A stretch of DNA of 20,084 nucleotides from assembly GCA_900546085.1 (NCBI GenBank), contig URBS01000024.1, positions 1 through 20,084 on the forward strand. Reading direction: 5' to 3'. Positions 7,186 to 15,118 of the stretch are shown here, piece after piece. The notes under the pieces are model-generated. The model saw nothing but the letters and a program-made list of their open reading frames with translations. It was not told the DNA's origin and ran no database searches. Position 1 is the stretch's first letter. Every line of letters starts with the position of its first letter. Made by a program: the position numbers and the translations under genes. The DNA comes from an uncultured Collinsella sp. Its GTDB lineage: Bacteria > Actinomycetota > Coriobacteriia > Coriobacteriales > Coriobacteriaceae.

Positions 7186-9485
7186 GTGCGACCGAGCGAG
7201 AGCACGTGATGCCTCCGCGGCCCCTGATTCCGTGGACGATGACCCTGTGTGCCGGCATGTGCGTGAGCTGCGCCTTGGTGCTCAGCATAGCCGCTGATGC
7301 GCTGCTGAGGGAGCGGGCGACGGCGGTCGGGCCGCTATGGGCCATTCCCGTTGCGGCAGCGGTTTTCGTTGTGCTGGCTCACTCTTGTGCGAGGCTTGCC
7401 CCTTTGAAGCGGTGGCTGTATGCCGCGTCCGTCGGTCTCGTGGCGGGAGCGGTCGTCTCGGCGTGGTGGGCTGTGGGTGCGCTAAGCGCCTCGAGGGCGC
7501 TCGACGGTCGAGCGGCAAGCGGCCTCGAGTTTGTCGTGCAGGGTGATCCATCCATAAACGACGACGTGTATTCCTATACCTGCGAGGCACGCGCGGACGG
7601 TAAGAACTTGGCAACGGTTCGCCTATCGTGTGATCGTGAGCTCAAGGTCGGGGCGCACGTGCGTGTTATCGGTCGCGTTTCACGTTTTGAGAACGATGCA
7701 TATGGACGATCGCGTGTGCTCCGAGGCGAGGTGCGCAAGGTTAAAGCCGTTCGGATTGTGTCAGTCGATGAAGGCTCTCCGGTGCCGCTGCTTCGGCTGA
7801 GAAATGGGCTGCTTGCGTCCATCGCGCCTGCGACAGGCCCGGCGCGTGCGCTCATAGCCGGTGTCGTCTGCGGTCGTTCGGCCGAGCTGCGCGCCCAGCC
7901 GGCGGGCGACTGGTTTTCTGTGACGGGAACGGCGCATCTTATCGCCGTCTCGGGCAGCCATTTGGCTATCGTGGGGTTTGTTATCGAGGGTGTATTGCAA
8001 AAGACTCGGTGCTCACGTGGTCTTCAGCGGGCGATATTGGCGATAACGCTTGTGGGCTATGCTGCCTTTACGGGCGCGTCTCCCTCGGCCGTGCGTGCGT
8101 GCTGCATGGTGTTCGCGACGCTTGTCGTAAACGGCGCGGGGCGTCGTCGGCACGGCCTTTCGGCACTCTTCGTAACCATGTCCATCTTTGTGCTACTGCG
8201 GCCGACGGTGCTGTTCGAGATGGGCTTTCAGCTTTCATGCGCCAGCGTCTTAGCCATTCTGTGCTTTTGCCCCTATGCGACCTACGCTTTGGGTGAGCTG
8301 GGTGTGCCATCGGGCGTTGCCAGCATGCTTTCCGTCACGCTGTGCTCGCAACTGGCGACACTTCCCATTACCATTCCTGCCTTCGGTACGTTCTCGCTCA
8401 TTGCTCCGCTGGCAAATGCGGTCATCGGTCCGGTGGTGAGCGTACTGCTCGCTGTGTCGATCGTGCTGGCTCCCTTTTCGCTCGTGGGACCGTTGCGGAC
8501 TTGGGCGCTCGTTGTGCCCATGATTGCCGCCCGTTGCGCGCTGTTCTTCGAGCAGCTGTTTGCCGCCATGCCGGGTGCATCCGTGAGCGTGCCGCCCGAT
8601 AGCATGTGGATTTACCTAGTGCCGTGTTTTCTGGCGGTTCTGCTGGTCTGGTGGCCGCGTCCCCGAGCACGTCCTATGGCGGTGGGGCTTGCATGCCTGA
8701 TGCTCTTGGCTGCGATTCCGTACGTCTATTGGGATCGATTCGCTCCGCCTTCGGTGACGGTGCTCGATGTGGGCCAGGCCGATGCGATTCTTATCCGCCA
8801 AGGCGGCGCAGTTGCACTTGTCGACTGCGGGCTCGACGAGCGTGTGGTTGCGGCGTTGGTTCGCAATAACGTGCACCATATCGATGCCGTTTTTGTGACG
8901 CATTGGGATGAGGACCACTGGGGTGGTTTGCCTGCCGTGCTCGAACAGTTTTCGGTCGGAACGATTGCCGTGGCGGCGGATGCGCTGGAGGATGCTCCTG
9001 CCGAGGTATTGAACCGACCTGGCGTGGAGTATCGGCAGGTGCGCCGTGGGGATACGGTCGATATCGGCTCATTTTGCGCTCGCGTGATGTGGCCATTCGA
9101 GTCCGTGGATGGCGAGGGAAATGAGGACTCGCTTGTCCTGCTGCTCTCTTATGTTCAGGAAGGCAAGGGCCTGCGAATACTTCTCACCGGTGATGCCGAG
9201 CTCGACCAAGAGCGGGAATTCGTGCAGGAGGTGGGGGATATCGATGTCCTTAAACTTGGGCATCACGGCTCCAAGGTTTCAGTCGATGGCGAGTTGCTGG
9301 ACGTCCTGAAGCCCGAGCTTTCCCTCGCAAGCGCCGGTGAGGGGAATCGATACGGCCATCCGTCCGATGCCTGCATCGATGCCGTTAAGGAAGCGGGTGG
9401 TGATTTCGCGTGTACCATCGAACACGGCGACATTACCGTCACACCGACTGCGAATGGCTTTGCGATGCGATGCCAGCGACCGTGA
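7182..9485 (+). CDS. comEC: ComEC/Rec2 family DNA-uptake channel protein
   Basis: ComEC is the inner-membrane channel through which single-stranded transforming DNA enters the cell. This 767-residue protein has several N-terminal membrane segments plus an extracellular OB-like (DUF4131-type) part. The Competence domain core GTAHLIAVSGSHLAIVGF lies near residues 249-266, followed by many further helices. A C-terminal metallo-beta-lactamase-like domain starts at about residue 525 (VLDVGQADAILI, then VDCG). Its metal motif THWDEDHWGG has His574, Asp576, Asp578 and His579 as ligand candidates. LLTGDAE lies near 670 and KLGHHGSK near 693. This domain may be the nuclease that degrades the non-transported strand, which is inferred from the family. 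The start chosen is ATG 7182, overlapping the comEA stop. All catalytic motifs look intact. Confidence 0.95.
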   Translation: MSATEREHVMPPRPLIPWTMTLCAGMCVSCALVLSIAADALLRERATAVGPLWAIPVAAAVFVVLAHSCARLAPLKRWLYAASVGLVAGAVVSAWWAVGALSASRALDGRAASGLEFVVQGDPSINDDVYSYTCEARADGKNLATVRLSCDRELKVGAHVRVIGRVSRFENDAYGRSRVLRGEVRKVKAVRIVSVDEGSPVPLLRLRNGLLASIAPATGPARALIAGVVCGRSAELRAQPAGDWFSVTGTAHLIAVSGSHLAIVGFVIEGVLQKTRCSRGLQRAILAITLVGYAAFTGASPSAVRACCMVFATLVVNGAGRRRHGLSALFVTMSIFVLLRPTVLFEMGFQLSCASVLAILCFCPYATYALGELGVPSGVASMLSVTLCSQLATLPITIPAFGTFSLIAPLANAVIGPVVSVLLAVSIVLAPFSLVGPLRTWALVVPMIAARCALFFEQLFAAMPGASVSVPPDSMWIYLVPCFLAVLLVWWPRPRARPMAVGLACLMLLAAIPYVYWDRFAPPSVTVLDVGQADAILIRQGGAVALVDCGLDERVVAALVRNNVHHIDAVFVTHWDEDHWGGLPAVLEQFSVGTIAVAADALEDAPAEVLNRPGVEYRQVRRGDTVDIGSFCARVMWPFESVDGEGNEDSLVLLLSYVQEGKGLRILLTGDAELDQEREFVQEVGDIDVLKLGHHGSKVSVDGELLDVLKPELSLASAGEGNRYGHPSDACIDAVKEAGGDFACTIEHGDITVTPTANGFAMRCQRP

Positions 9486-9493
9486 CGACGTCG

Positions 9494-9523
9494 TTGGCGT
9501 GTGGTGGGCCCCTGGGCTAGAAT
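9494..9523 (+). promoter_or_regulatory. Promoter candidate for holA
   Basis: TTGGCG (9494-9499) is separated by 18 bases from TAGAAT (9518-9523), with GGGC directly before the -10. A start near 9530 would give a leader of about 34 bases containing GGAGGGGAG (9551-9559). The -35 match is weak, and the comEC message may also read through because no terminator is seen in 9486-9563. Confidence 0.4.
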
Positions 9524-9563
9524 GGCACGGAACGAATACGAAGGCCTGCGGGAGGGGAGCGCA

Positions 9564-10526
9564 ATGTCCGAAACCGGTTTGCTGCCGGCATATCTGATCG
9601 TCGGTACCGACGGAGTTAAGCGCGACCACGCCGTCTCGCGTATGAAAGCGCGTCTGGAAAAGTCGGGTATGGTCGAGTTCAACCTCGACGAGCGAGACAT
9701 GACCAAGGACCCCGATATCGAGTCCATTATCGGATCGCTTAACACCTTTCCGATGGGCAGCGAGTTTCGTCTGGTAATCCTCGATGGCTGCTCAAAGCTC
9801 GCTAAGGCGGTCTCGGAGCCGCTCGTTGGGTATCTGGCGAGTCCCAGCCCCACAACGGTCTGCCTCATCATCGCCGACTCACTTGCCAAGAATACGCGCC
9901 TGTATAAGGCAATCGCCAAGATCGACAAGAAGGCTATCGTCGATTGCTCGGGTACCAAGCGCTGGGAACTGCCGCGCCGTGTTCAGCAGATGGCGACGCA
10001 GCGCGGTAAGTCGATTTCGACGGCGGCCGCCGAGGAGCTCGTCTCGCGTTCGGGCGAAAACACGCGCATGCTCGATAACGACTTGACTAAGCTTGCCCAG
10101 ATGGTCGAGTCGCCCCAGATTGAACTTGCCGATGTTGATCGCTGGATTGTACGTACGGCCGAGGTCCAACCCTGGGACTTCCTCAACGCCGTCTCGGCTC
10201 GCGATATGCGGCGTTCGCTCGAGCTCTTTAAGCTCCTGCCCTCCAAGAGCTACGTGTGGACTTACACATTGCTGTGCGGTCGCATTCGCGAGCTTATCGT
10301 CGCCAAGGCGCTCGACGCGCGTGGGCAGGGTCGCGAGCTGGCCGCAACGCTCAAGCTCCAGTCCTGGCAGGTCAAGAATCACCTTACCTGGGCGCGTCGT
10401 TTTTCGATGACCGAGCTCGTCGCAGCGCTCGAGGGTGCCGTTGATGTGGAGCTCGCGCTCAAGGGTTCGGCCGATTCTCAGACGGCGCTTTTGCTCTGGA
10501 TTACGAACATCTTGAGAAAATCGTGA
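9564..10526 (+). CDS. holA: DNA polymerase III, delta subunit
   Basis: The delta subunit is the wrench of the clamp loader that opens the beta sliding clamp. The 320-residue length is typical. The N-terminal AAA+-like domain begins PAYLIVGTDGVKRDHAVSRM, carries FNLDERD and continues through VILDGCSKLAKA. A lid domain around LPRRVQQMATQRGKSISTAAAEELVSR in outline follows, then the alpha-helical collar domain (VQPWDFLNAVSARDMRRSLELFKLL). As in other delta subunits there is no functional P-loop. ATG 9564 has the strong site GGAGGGGAG just upstream; an in-frame ATG at 9522 would lie inside the -10 element and is not used. Placement after comEC and before rpsT is the usual order in many Gram-positive bacteria. 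Confidence 0.92.
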   Translation: MSETGLLPAYLIVGTDGVKRDHAVSRMKARLEKSGMVEFNLDERDMTKDPDIESIIGSLNTFPMGSEFRLVILDGCSKLAKAVSEPLVGYLASPSPTTVCLIIADSLAKNTRLYKAIAKIDKKAIVDCSGTKRWELPRRVQQMATQRGKSISTAAAEELVSRSGENTRMLDNDLTKLAQMVESPQIELADVDRWIVRTAEVQPWDFLNAVSARDMRRSLELFKLLPSKSYVWTYTLLCGRIRELIVAKALDARGQGRELAATLKLQSWQVKNHLTWARRFSMTELVAALEGAVDVELALKGSADSQTALLLWITNILRKS

Positions 10527-10575
10527 TGATACCTGCCTATTTGACAAATTCGTTCTATCCCTTTGAGAGGGAGCG

Positions 10576-10584
10576 TGCTATAGT
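10576..10584 (+). promoter_or_regulatory. Extended -10 promoter candidate for rpsT
   Basis: TGCTATAGT is an extended -10 (TGn plus TATAGT), predicting a start around 10591. A perfect TTGACA is present at 10541-10546 but is 32 bases away, too far for a normal -35. A small palindrome, TCCCT-TTGAG-AGGGA (10558-10572), occupies the place of the -35 and could be an operator. Confidence 0.55.
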
Positions 10585-10589
10585 AGGCG

Positions 10590-10637
10590 CTTGCATGACC
10601 TCACCGTGTCTCAGAGGTGTCATACATTTTTTGCAAG
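10590..10637 (+). other. Structured 5' leader of rpsT mRNA
   Basis: CTTGCA (10590-10595) pairs with TGCAAG (10632-10637), and TGACCTC (10596-10602) pairs with GAGGTGTCA (10614-10622) apart from a two-base bulge. This gives a nested hairpin that starts at the predicted transcription start and ends 7 bases before the ribosome-binding site. It resembles a ribosomal-protein autoregulatory leader. S20 is known to repress its own translation in Escherichia coli, but whether this element does the same is inference. Confidence 0.45.
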
Positions 10638-10659
10638 GAACTCGAAAGGAACTCCAGAA

Positions 10660-10926
10660 GTGGCAAACATCAAGTCTCAGAAGAAGCGTATCCGCACCAA
10701 TGAGGCAGCTCGCATGCGTAACAAGGCTGTCAAGTCCGAGCTCAAGACGCTGACCAAGCACGTCCAGTCCGCCGTCGTCGAGGGCGACGCCGAGAAGGCC
10801 CAGGCTGCCCTCAAGACCGTCACCAAGCGTCTCGACATGGCTGCCGCCAAGCATGTTATCCACAAGAACCAGGCTTCCAACCGCAAGTCCGGTCTTGCCA
10901 AGCTCGTGAACAGCATCAACGCCTAA
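10660..10926 (+). CDS. rpsT: Small ribosomal subunit protein bS20
   Basis: bS20 is an early-binding 16S rRNA protein of the 30S body. It has 88 residues beginning (M/V)ANIKSQKKRIRTNE, the universal S20 N-terminus. A basic three-helix bundle follows, with AAKHVIHKNQASNRKSGLAKLVN at the end in outline. The start is GTG 10660, supported by AAAGGA at 10645-10650 nine bases upstream. A longer reading from ATG 10591 would include the leader hairpin and has no family support. It is monocistronic by appearance, with its own -10 and a strong terminator. Confidence 0.97.
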   Translation: MANIKSQKKRIRTNEAARMRNKAVKSELKTLTKHVQSAVVEGDAEKAQAALKTVTKRLDMAAAKHVIHKNQASNRKSGLAKLVNSINA

Positions 10927-10960
10927 GTTGTAAATTTCACACCACACAGATTACGCGCAT

Positions 10961-10997
10961 AAATGGAGCCTGTTTTATGGAACAGGCTCCATTTTTT
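10961..10997 (+). terminator. Rho-independent terminator after rpsT
   Basis: AAATGGAGCCTGTT (10961-10974) and AACAGGCTCCATTT (10981-10994) form a perfect 14-bp stem with a 6-base loop. A run of six T (10992-10997) closes it. It ends only 12 bases before the -10 of lepA, so the terminator and the lepA promoter region are packed together. Confidence 0.95.
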
Positions 10998-11000
10998 GTA

Positions 11001-11015
11001 CCGCTCGGGTAAGAT
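11001..11015 (+). promoter_or_regulatory. lepA promoter, -10 placed for a leaderless mRNA
   Basis: TAAGAT (11010-11015) fits the actinobacterial TANNNT -10. It ends exactly 7 bases before ATG 11023, so transcription would begin at or next to the A of the start codon. No ribosome-binding site lies upstream of that ATG. The element CCGCTCGGGTA (11001-11011) also occurs at the dnaJ-like promoter (15119-15129). Confidence 0.55.
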
Positions 11016-11022
11016 AGTCCGC

Positions 11023-12834
11023 ATGAATACTTCAATTGACATTTCCCACATCCGCAACTTCTCAATCGTTGCGCACATTGACCATGGCAAGTCTACGATC
11101 AGCGACCGCATCCTCGAGCTCACCCATACCGTCGACGAGCGCGACATGGAGTCGCAGCTGCTCGACACCATGGATATCGAGCGCGAGCGCGGCATCACGA
11201 TCAAGTCCAACGCCGTCCGCGTGTCCTATGACGCCGACGACGGCGAGACGTATCAGTTCAACCTCATCGATACGCCGGGCCATGTAGACTTTACCTACGA
11301 GGTCTCGCGTTCGCTGGCCGCTTGTGAGGGCGCGGTGCTCGTCGTCGACGCCACTCAGGGTGTCGAGGCACAGACCGTCTCCAACGCGACGCTCGCCATG
11401 AACGCCAATCTGGACATTGTGCCCGCCATCAACAAGATCGACCTGCCCTCGGCCCATCCCGACGAGGTTAAGACCGAGATCGAGGACGACCTGGCGATTC
11501 CCGCCGATGATGCCGTGTGCGTCTCGGGCAAGACCGGCGAGGGCATTCACGATCTGCTGGAGTCCATCGTCTTTTTGATTTCGCCGCCTAAGGGCGATGC
11601 AAACGCTCCGCTCAAAGCGCTCATTTTGGATTCGTACTTTGACGAGTATCGCGGTGTGGTGGCTACGGTGCGCGTCTTCGATGGTTCCATCAAAAAGGGC
11701 GATACCCTGCTTATGATGCAGGCCAAGGGCGACTTTTTGGTCGACGGCGTGGGCGTCAAGCGTCCTGCCGAGACCCCGGTCGACGCGCTGACCGTCGGCG
11801 AGGTTGGCTATGTGGTCACGGGTCTGAAGGACCCCGAGGCTGTGCGCGTGGGCGATACCCTTACGTGGGCTTCGAACCCCTGCCCCGAGCCTCTGCCGGG
11901 CTACCGCGAGGCCAAGCCCATGGTCTACACGGGCCTGTTCCCGATCGACAACAAGGACTACGAGAACCTGCGTGACGCCCTCGATAAGCTGCACGTCAAC
12001 GACCCGTCGTTGGTGTGGGAGCCCGAGACCTCGGTGGCGCTCGGCTTTGGCTTCCGTGTGGGCTTCCTGGGCCTGCTGCACATGGAAGTCGTCAAGGAAC
12101 GCCTGGAGCGCGAGTTCAACCTGGACCTCATTGCCACGAGTCCCTCGGTCGACTATCACGTCTACAAGACCGACGGCGAAATGATCGATGTCCGCAGTCC
12201 GCAGGACCTTCCCGAGGCCACACGCATCGATCGTATCGAGGAACCCTACCTCAAGGCAAAGATCATCTGCCCGCCTGAGTACACGGGTGCCGTCATGCAG
12301 CTCGCCATCGAGCACCGCGGCGTCACAACCGACATGATCCACCTGACGAGCAAATCGGTCGAGATGCGCTTCGATATGCCGCTCGCCGAGCTCATCTTGG
12401 ACTTCTTCGATCAGCTCAAGAGCCGCACCAAGGGTTACGCCTCGCTCGACTATGAGTTCAACGAATATCGCCCCTCTGAGCTCGTCAAGCTCGACATCCT
12501 GCTTTCGGGCGACGAGGTGGACGCGCTTTCGTTTATCGTCCATAAGGACAAGGCATATGGCCTGGCCCGTGGCCTGTGCGACAGGCTCAAGGAGATCATC
12601 CCGCGTCAGCTGTTCGAGGTGCCCATCCAGGGTGCTATCGGCAACAAGATCATCGCCCGTTCCACCGTCAAGGCGCGTCGCAAGGACGTTCTTGCTAAGT
12701 GCTACGGCGGCGATATCTCGCGTAAGCGCAAGCTGCTCGAGAAGCAGAAAGAGGGCAAGAAGCGTATGAAGGCCATCGGATCGGTCGAGGTCCCGCAGGA
12801 GGCCTTTATGGCGATCCTCAAGGTGGACGAGTAG
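11023..12834 (+). CDS. lepA: Elongation factor 4 (LepA), ribosomal GTPase
   Basis: EF-4 is a translational GTPase that resembles EF-G and acts on stalled or early-phase ribosomes. Its 603 residues match the family length. The GTPase motifs are AHIDHGKST (G1, residues 17-25), RGITIKSN (G2), DTPGHVDF (G3), NKIDLP (G4) and SGKTG (G5). Domains II, III and V follow, and then the LepA-specific C-terminal domain with CYGGDISRKRKLLEKQKEGK and the final VPQEAFMAIL. ATG 11023 gives the standard MNTSIDISHIRNFSIVAHID start. No Shine-Dalgarno is present, and a -10 lies 7 bases upstream, which points to leaderless translation. The stop TAG 12832-12834 is 4 bases before dusB. Confidence 0.97.
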   Translation: MNTSIDISHIRNFSIVAHIDHGKSTISDRILELTHTVDERDMESQLLDTMDIERERGITIKSNAVRVSYDADDGETYQFNLIDTPGHVDFTYEVSRSLAACEGAVLVVDATQGVEAQTVSNATLAMNANLDIVPAINKIDLPSAHPDEVKTEIEDDLAIPADDAVCVSGKTGEGIHDLLESIVFLISPPKGDANAPLKALILDSYFDEYRGVVATVRVFDGSIKKGDTLLMMQAKGDFLVDGVGVKRPAETPVDALTVGEVGYVVTGLKDPEAVRVGDTLTWASNPCPEPLPGYREAKPMVYTGLFPIDNKDYENLRDALDKLHVNDPSLVWEPETSVALGFGFRVGFLGLLHMEVVKERLEREFNLDLIATSPSVDYHVYKTDGEMIDVRSPQDLPEATRIDRIEEPYLKAKIICPPEYTGAVMQLAIEHRGVTTDMIHLTSKSVEMRFDMPLAELILDFFDQLKSRTKGYASLDYEFNEYRPSELVKLDILLSGDEVDALSFIVHKDKAYGLARGLCDRLKEIIPRQLFEVPIQGAIGNKIIARSTVKARRKDVLAKCYGGDISRKRKLLEKQKEGKKRMKAIGSVEVPQEAFMAILKVDE

Positions 12835-12838
12835 GTCT

Positions 12839-13882
12839 ATGGCTCTTTCCGAATATAGTCTGCGGCTGCTGGGCGCCTATGCCGAGCAGCCGTTCCTTAT
12901 GGCTCCCATGGCGGGCGTGACCGACCCTGCCTATCGCATCATGTGTCGCCGCCGCGGTGCCAACCTTGCCTACAGCGAGATGGTGAGCGTGGCAGGCCTT
13001 GCCTATGCCAGTAATAAGACGTGGCGCCTGGTGCTACCGGCCGACGAGGAGCAGCAGATTTGCGTGCAGCTCTTTGGCTCCAAGCCCGATCAGTTTGCGA
13101 GCGCCGTCGCCGCCGTCGAGGAGCGCGTTGGCGATCGCCTGTCATTGATTGATATCAACATGGCCTGTCCGGCTCGCAAGGTCGTTACCAAGGGCGAGGG
13201 CTCGGCGCTTATGCGCACGCCCGACCTGGCCGAAAGAATCGTCGAGGCAGCGGTGGGCGCGGCGCATGTTCCCGTGACCGTGAAGATCCGCAAGGGCTTT
13301 TATGCCGAGGACCGCAATGCCGCGACGTTTGCCCAGATGCTTGAGGGCGCAGGGGCTGCCGCAGTCGCCGTGCATGGTCGTTGCGCCACGCAGCTCTACA
13401 CGGGCCAGGCCGATTGGTCGGTCGTCGATGAGGTTGCCGACGCTGTCGAGATTCCCGTGATTGGCTCGGGCGATGTGTTCTCGGCCGAGGACGCTGCTGA
13501 GCATCTGCACGGCTCGGGTGCCAGCGCGGTGTTTATCGCGCGCGGCATCTACGGCAATCCGTGGGTGTTCGGCGATGCCCGAGCCCTTGCACTCGATGGC
13601 ACGCCGGTTCCTTCTCGCTCCTCGGTCGAGCGCCTGGAGGCTCTGCGCGAGCACCTGACGTTGACGCACGAGCTTCTGCCGCTCATGTCGCGTGCTCGCA
13701 CGTACGCAAGCTGGTACTTAAAGGGCATGCCCCATGCCGCCGCCTGGCGCGCTCAGGTGGTGCGTTGCTCTACGTACGAGGAGTTCATGGCGCTGGTCGA
13801 TGATATCGAGCGCGATGTGGTGGCCTGCGAGGCCGCGCTTGCCGCCGGTGAGTCGGTGCCCGCTCATCCGCTGGAGGCTTAA
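12839..13882 (+). CDS. dusB: tRNA-dihydrouridine synthase (DusB-like)
   Basis: This FMN enzyme reduces specific uridines in tRNA to dihydrouridine with NADPH. It has 347 residues: an N-terminal TIM barrel and a helical C-terminal tRNA-binding domain from about residue 255. Motifs are FLMAPMAGVTDPAYR at the start, VQLFGSKPD, DINMACPARKV with the catalytic Cys110 (typically GCP, here ACP), VKIRKGF, VHGRCATQLYTGQADW, and GSGDVFSAEDA with ARGIYGNPW for FMN phosphate binding. It follows lepA after 4 bases without a strong ribosome-binding site. Assignment to the DusB rather than another Dus subgroup is by overall resemblance. Confidence 0.93.
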   Translation: MALSEYSLRLLGAYAEQPFLMAPMAGVTDPAYRIMCRRRGANLAYSEMVSVAGLAYASNKTWRLVLPADEEQQICVQLFGSKPDQFASAVAAVEERVGDRLSLIDINMACPARKVVTKGEGSALMRTPDLAERIVEAAVGAAHVPVTVKIRKGFYAEDRNAATFAQMLEGAGAAAVAVHGRCATQLYTGQADWSVVDEVADAVEIPVIGSGDVFSAEDAAEHLHGSGASAVFIARGIYGNPWVFGDARALALDGTPVPSRSSVERLEALREHLTLTHELLPLMSRARTYASWYLKGMPHAAAWRAQVVRCSTYEEFMALVDDIERDVVACEAALAAGESVPAHPLEA

Positions 13883-13884
13883 GG

Positions 13885-15117
13885 GTGGCCGTTACCGCGC
13901 TGTACGTGCACGTGCCGTTTTGCGCTCAAAAATGCCGCTATTGCGACTTTGACTCGCGCAGCTTTGCTCTGTGTGATTTGGATGCCGCGCTCGATTCCTA
14001 TTTTGAGCAGTTGTATGCGCGCCTCGATTCCTTTGGCGACGCCGGGGCGCTTGCGCAGGTCCGCACGGTCTATACTGGCGGCGGCACGCCATCGCTGGCA
14101 GGGGAGCGCTTGGTGGAACTTGCCCGGCGTATCTCCATGTGGTGCAAACCCGTTGAATTTACTTGCGAAGCCAATCCTGAGTCCCTGACCGCTGAGCTCG
14201 CCTCAGCGCTTGCCGAGGCGGGTGTCACGCGCATCTCTCTGGGCGTGCAAACCCTCGACAATACCGAGCTGGCTGCTATTGGCCGCATTCACGATGCCAA
14301 TCGGGCACTTGCGGCTATCGCGACGGTGAAGGACGCTGGCCTCGATGCGTCGTGCGACCTGATGTGCGGCCTTCCCGGGCAGACGGCCGCAAGCTGGCGG
14401 AGCACGCTCGATGGCGTGCTGGCGGCGGCGCCGCATCATGTATCGGTGTACCCGCTCACGCTCGAGGAGGGCACACCACTCTATCGCATGGCATGCCGTG
14501 ACGAGTCGCTTGAGCCCGATGAGGATTTCCAGGCCGCATGCATGGACGTTGCGCGCCAGCGGCTGAGTTCGGCCGGCTACCATCCGTATGAGGTGGCGAG
14601 CTACGCGCTCGATGGGCATGAATGTGCCCATAATATCGCCTACTGGACTGGTCGGGGCTACCTGGGCCTGGGTCGTTCTGCCGCGGGCATGCTCGACGAC
14701 GAGGATTTCGACCGCTTGGCTGGACTGTTTTCCGGCGTGGCTCCCCGTGGTGACTTTCACCGCGTGCGTTTGGTACAACGCGACGATGCCGCGACGATGT
14801 TTGATGCCGAGTATCTGTCGCGGCGCGAGGCGGCGGCCGAGGACCTGATGCTCGCTTGTCGCATGACGCGCGGTGTTGATTCCGACCTGTTGGTTCGCGC
14901 GTCTCGTGTCATCCCTGCCGATGAACTGGCAGCGGCTTGTGATCGCGCTCTTGAGCTTGGGCTTGCCACTTGGGTGCCCGAGCACGGTGATACCCATGCG
15001 GGGCCTATCGCCTCTGTCGATGTCATCGCTGGCTGCTCCTGTGCCCGTCTGGCGCCGACCCATCTGGGCTGGCTCGATGGAAATGTTCTGTTCGAGCTGT
15101 TTTGGGATCTAGCTTAG
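13885..15117 (+). CDS. hemW: HemW-like radical SAM heme chaperone
   Basis: HemW proteins are radical SAM relatives of the oxygen-independent coproporphyrinogen oxidase HemN and have been shown to bind heme rather than oxidise coproporphyrinogen. The 410-residue protein starts at GTG 13885, with GGAGG at 13873-13877 seven bases upstream. The 4Fe-4S site is Cys13-AQK-Cys17-RY-Cys20-DF: CxxxCxxC followed by Asp-Phe. The fourth Cys of true HemN is absent. Further motifs are TVYTGGGTPSL, FTCEANPESL, RISLGVQT, CDLMCGLPGQT, YPLTLEEGTPL, and HNIAYWTGRGYLGLGRSA, plus a C-terminal winged-helix region. It lies between dusB and the J-domain genes. Older annotation would call it hemN. Confidence 0.92.
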   Translation: MAVTALYVHVPFCAQKCRYCDFDSRSFALCDLDAALDSYFEQLYARLDSFGDAGALAQVRTVYTGGGTPSLAGERLVELARRISMWCKPVEFTCEANPESLTAELASALAEAGVTRISLGVQTLDNTELAAIGRIHDANRALAAIATVKDAGLDASCDLMCGLPGQTAASWRSTLDGVLAAAPHHVSVYPLTLEEGTPLYRMACRDESLEPDEDFQAACMDVARQRLSSAGYHPYEVASYALDGHECAHNIAYWTGRGYLGLGRSAAGMLDDEDFDRLAGLFSGVAPRGDFHRVRLVQRDDAATMFDAEYLSRREAAAEDLMLACRMTRGVDSDLLVRASRVIPADELAAACDRALELGLATWVPEHGDTHAGPIASVDVIAGCSCARLAPTHLGWLDGNVLFELFWDLA

Positions 15118-15118
15118 G

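Noticed and set aside
10541..10546. TTGACA as the -35 of the rpsT promoter
   Set aside because: It is 32 bases from the TATAGT -10, and no -10 sits at 16-18 bases from it.
10591..10659. N-terminal extension of S20 from ATG 10591
   Set aside because: It would translate the leader hairpin, begins at the predicted transcription start and has no ribosome-binding site. The S20 family begins at the GTG 10660 residue.
10963..11022. Longer lepA start at ATG 10963
   Set aside because: The segment is the rpsT terminator hairpin and promoter. LepA proteins begin at the MNTSIDISHIRNFS-type sequence encoded from 11023.
11062..12543. Reverse-strand open frame of about 493 codons opposite lepA, and similar long ones opposite pyrC, thiI, hemW and the J-protein gene
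   Set aside because: All are exact antisense shadows of well-supported genes and show no family motif.
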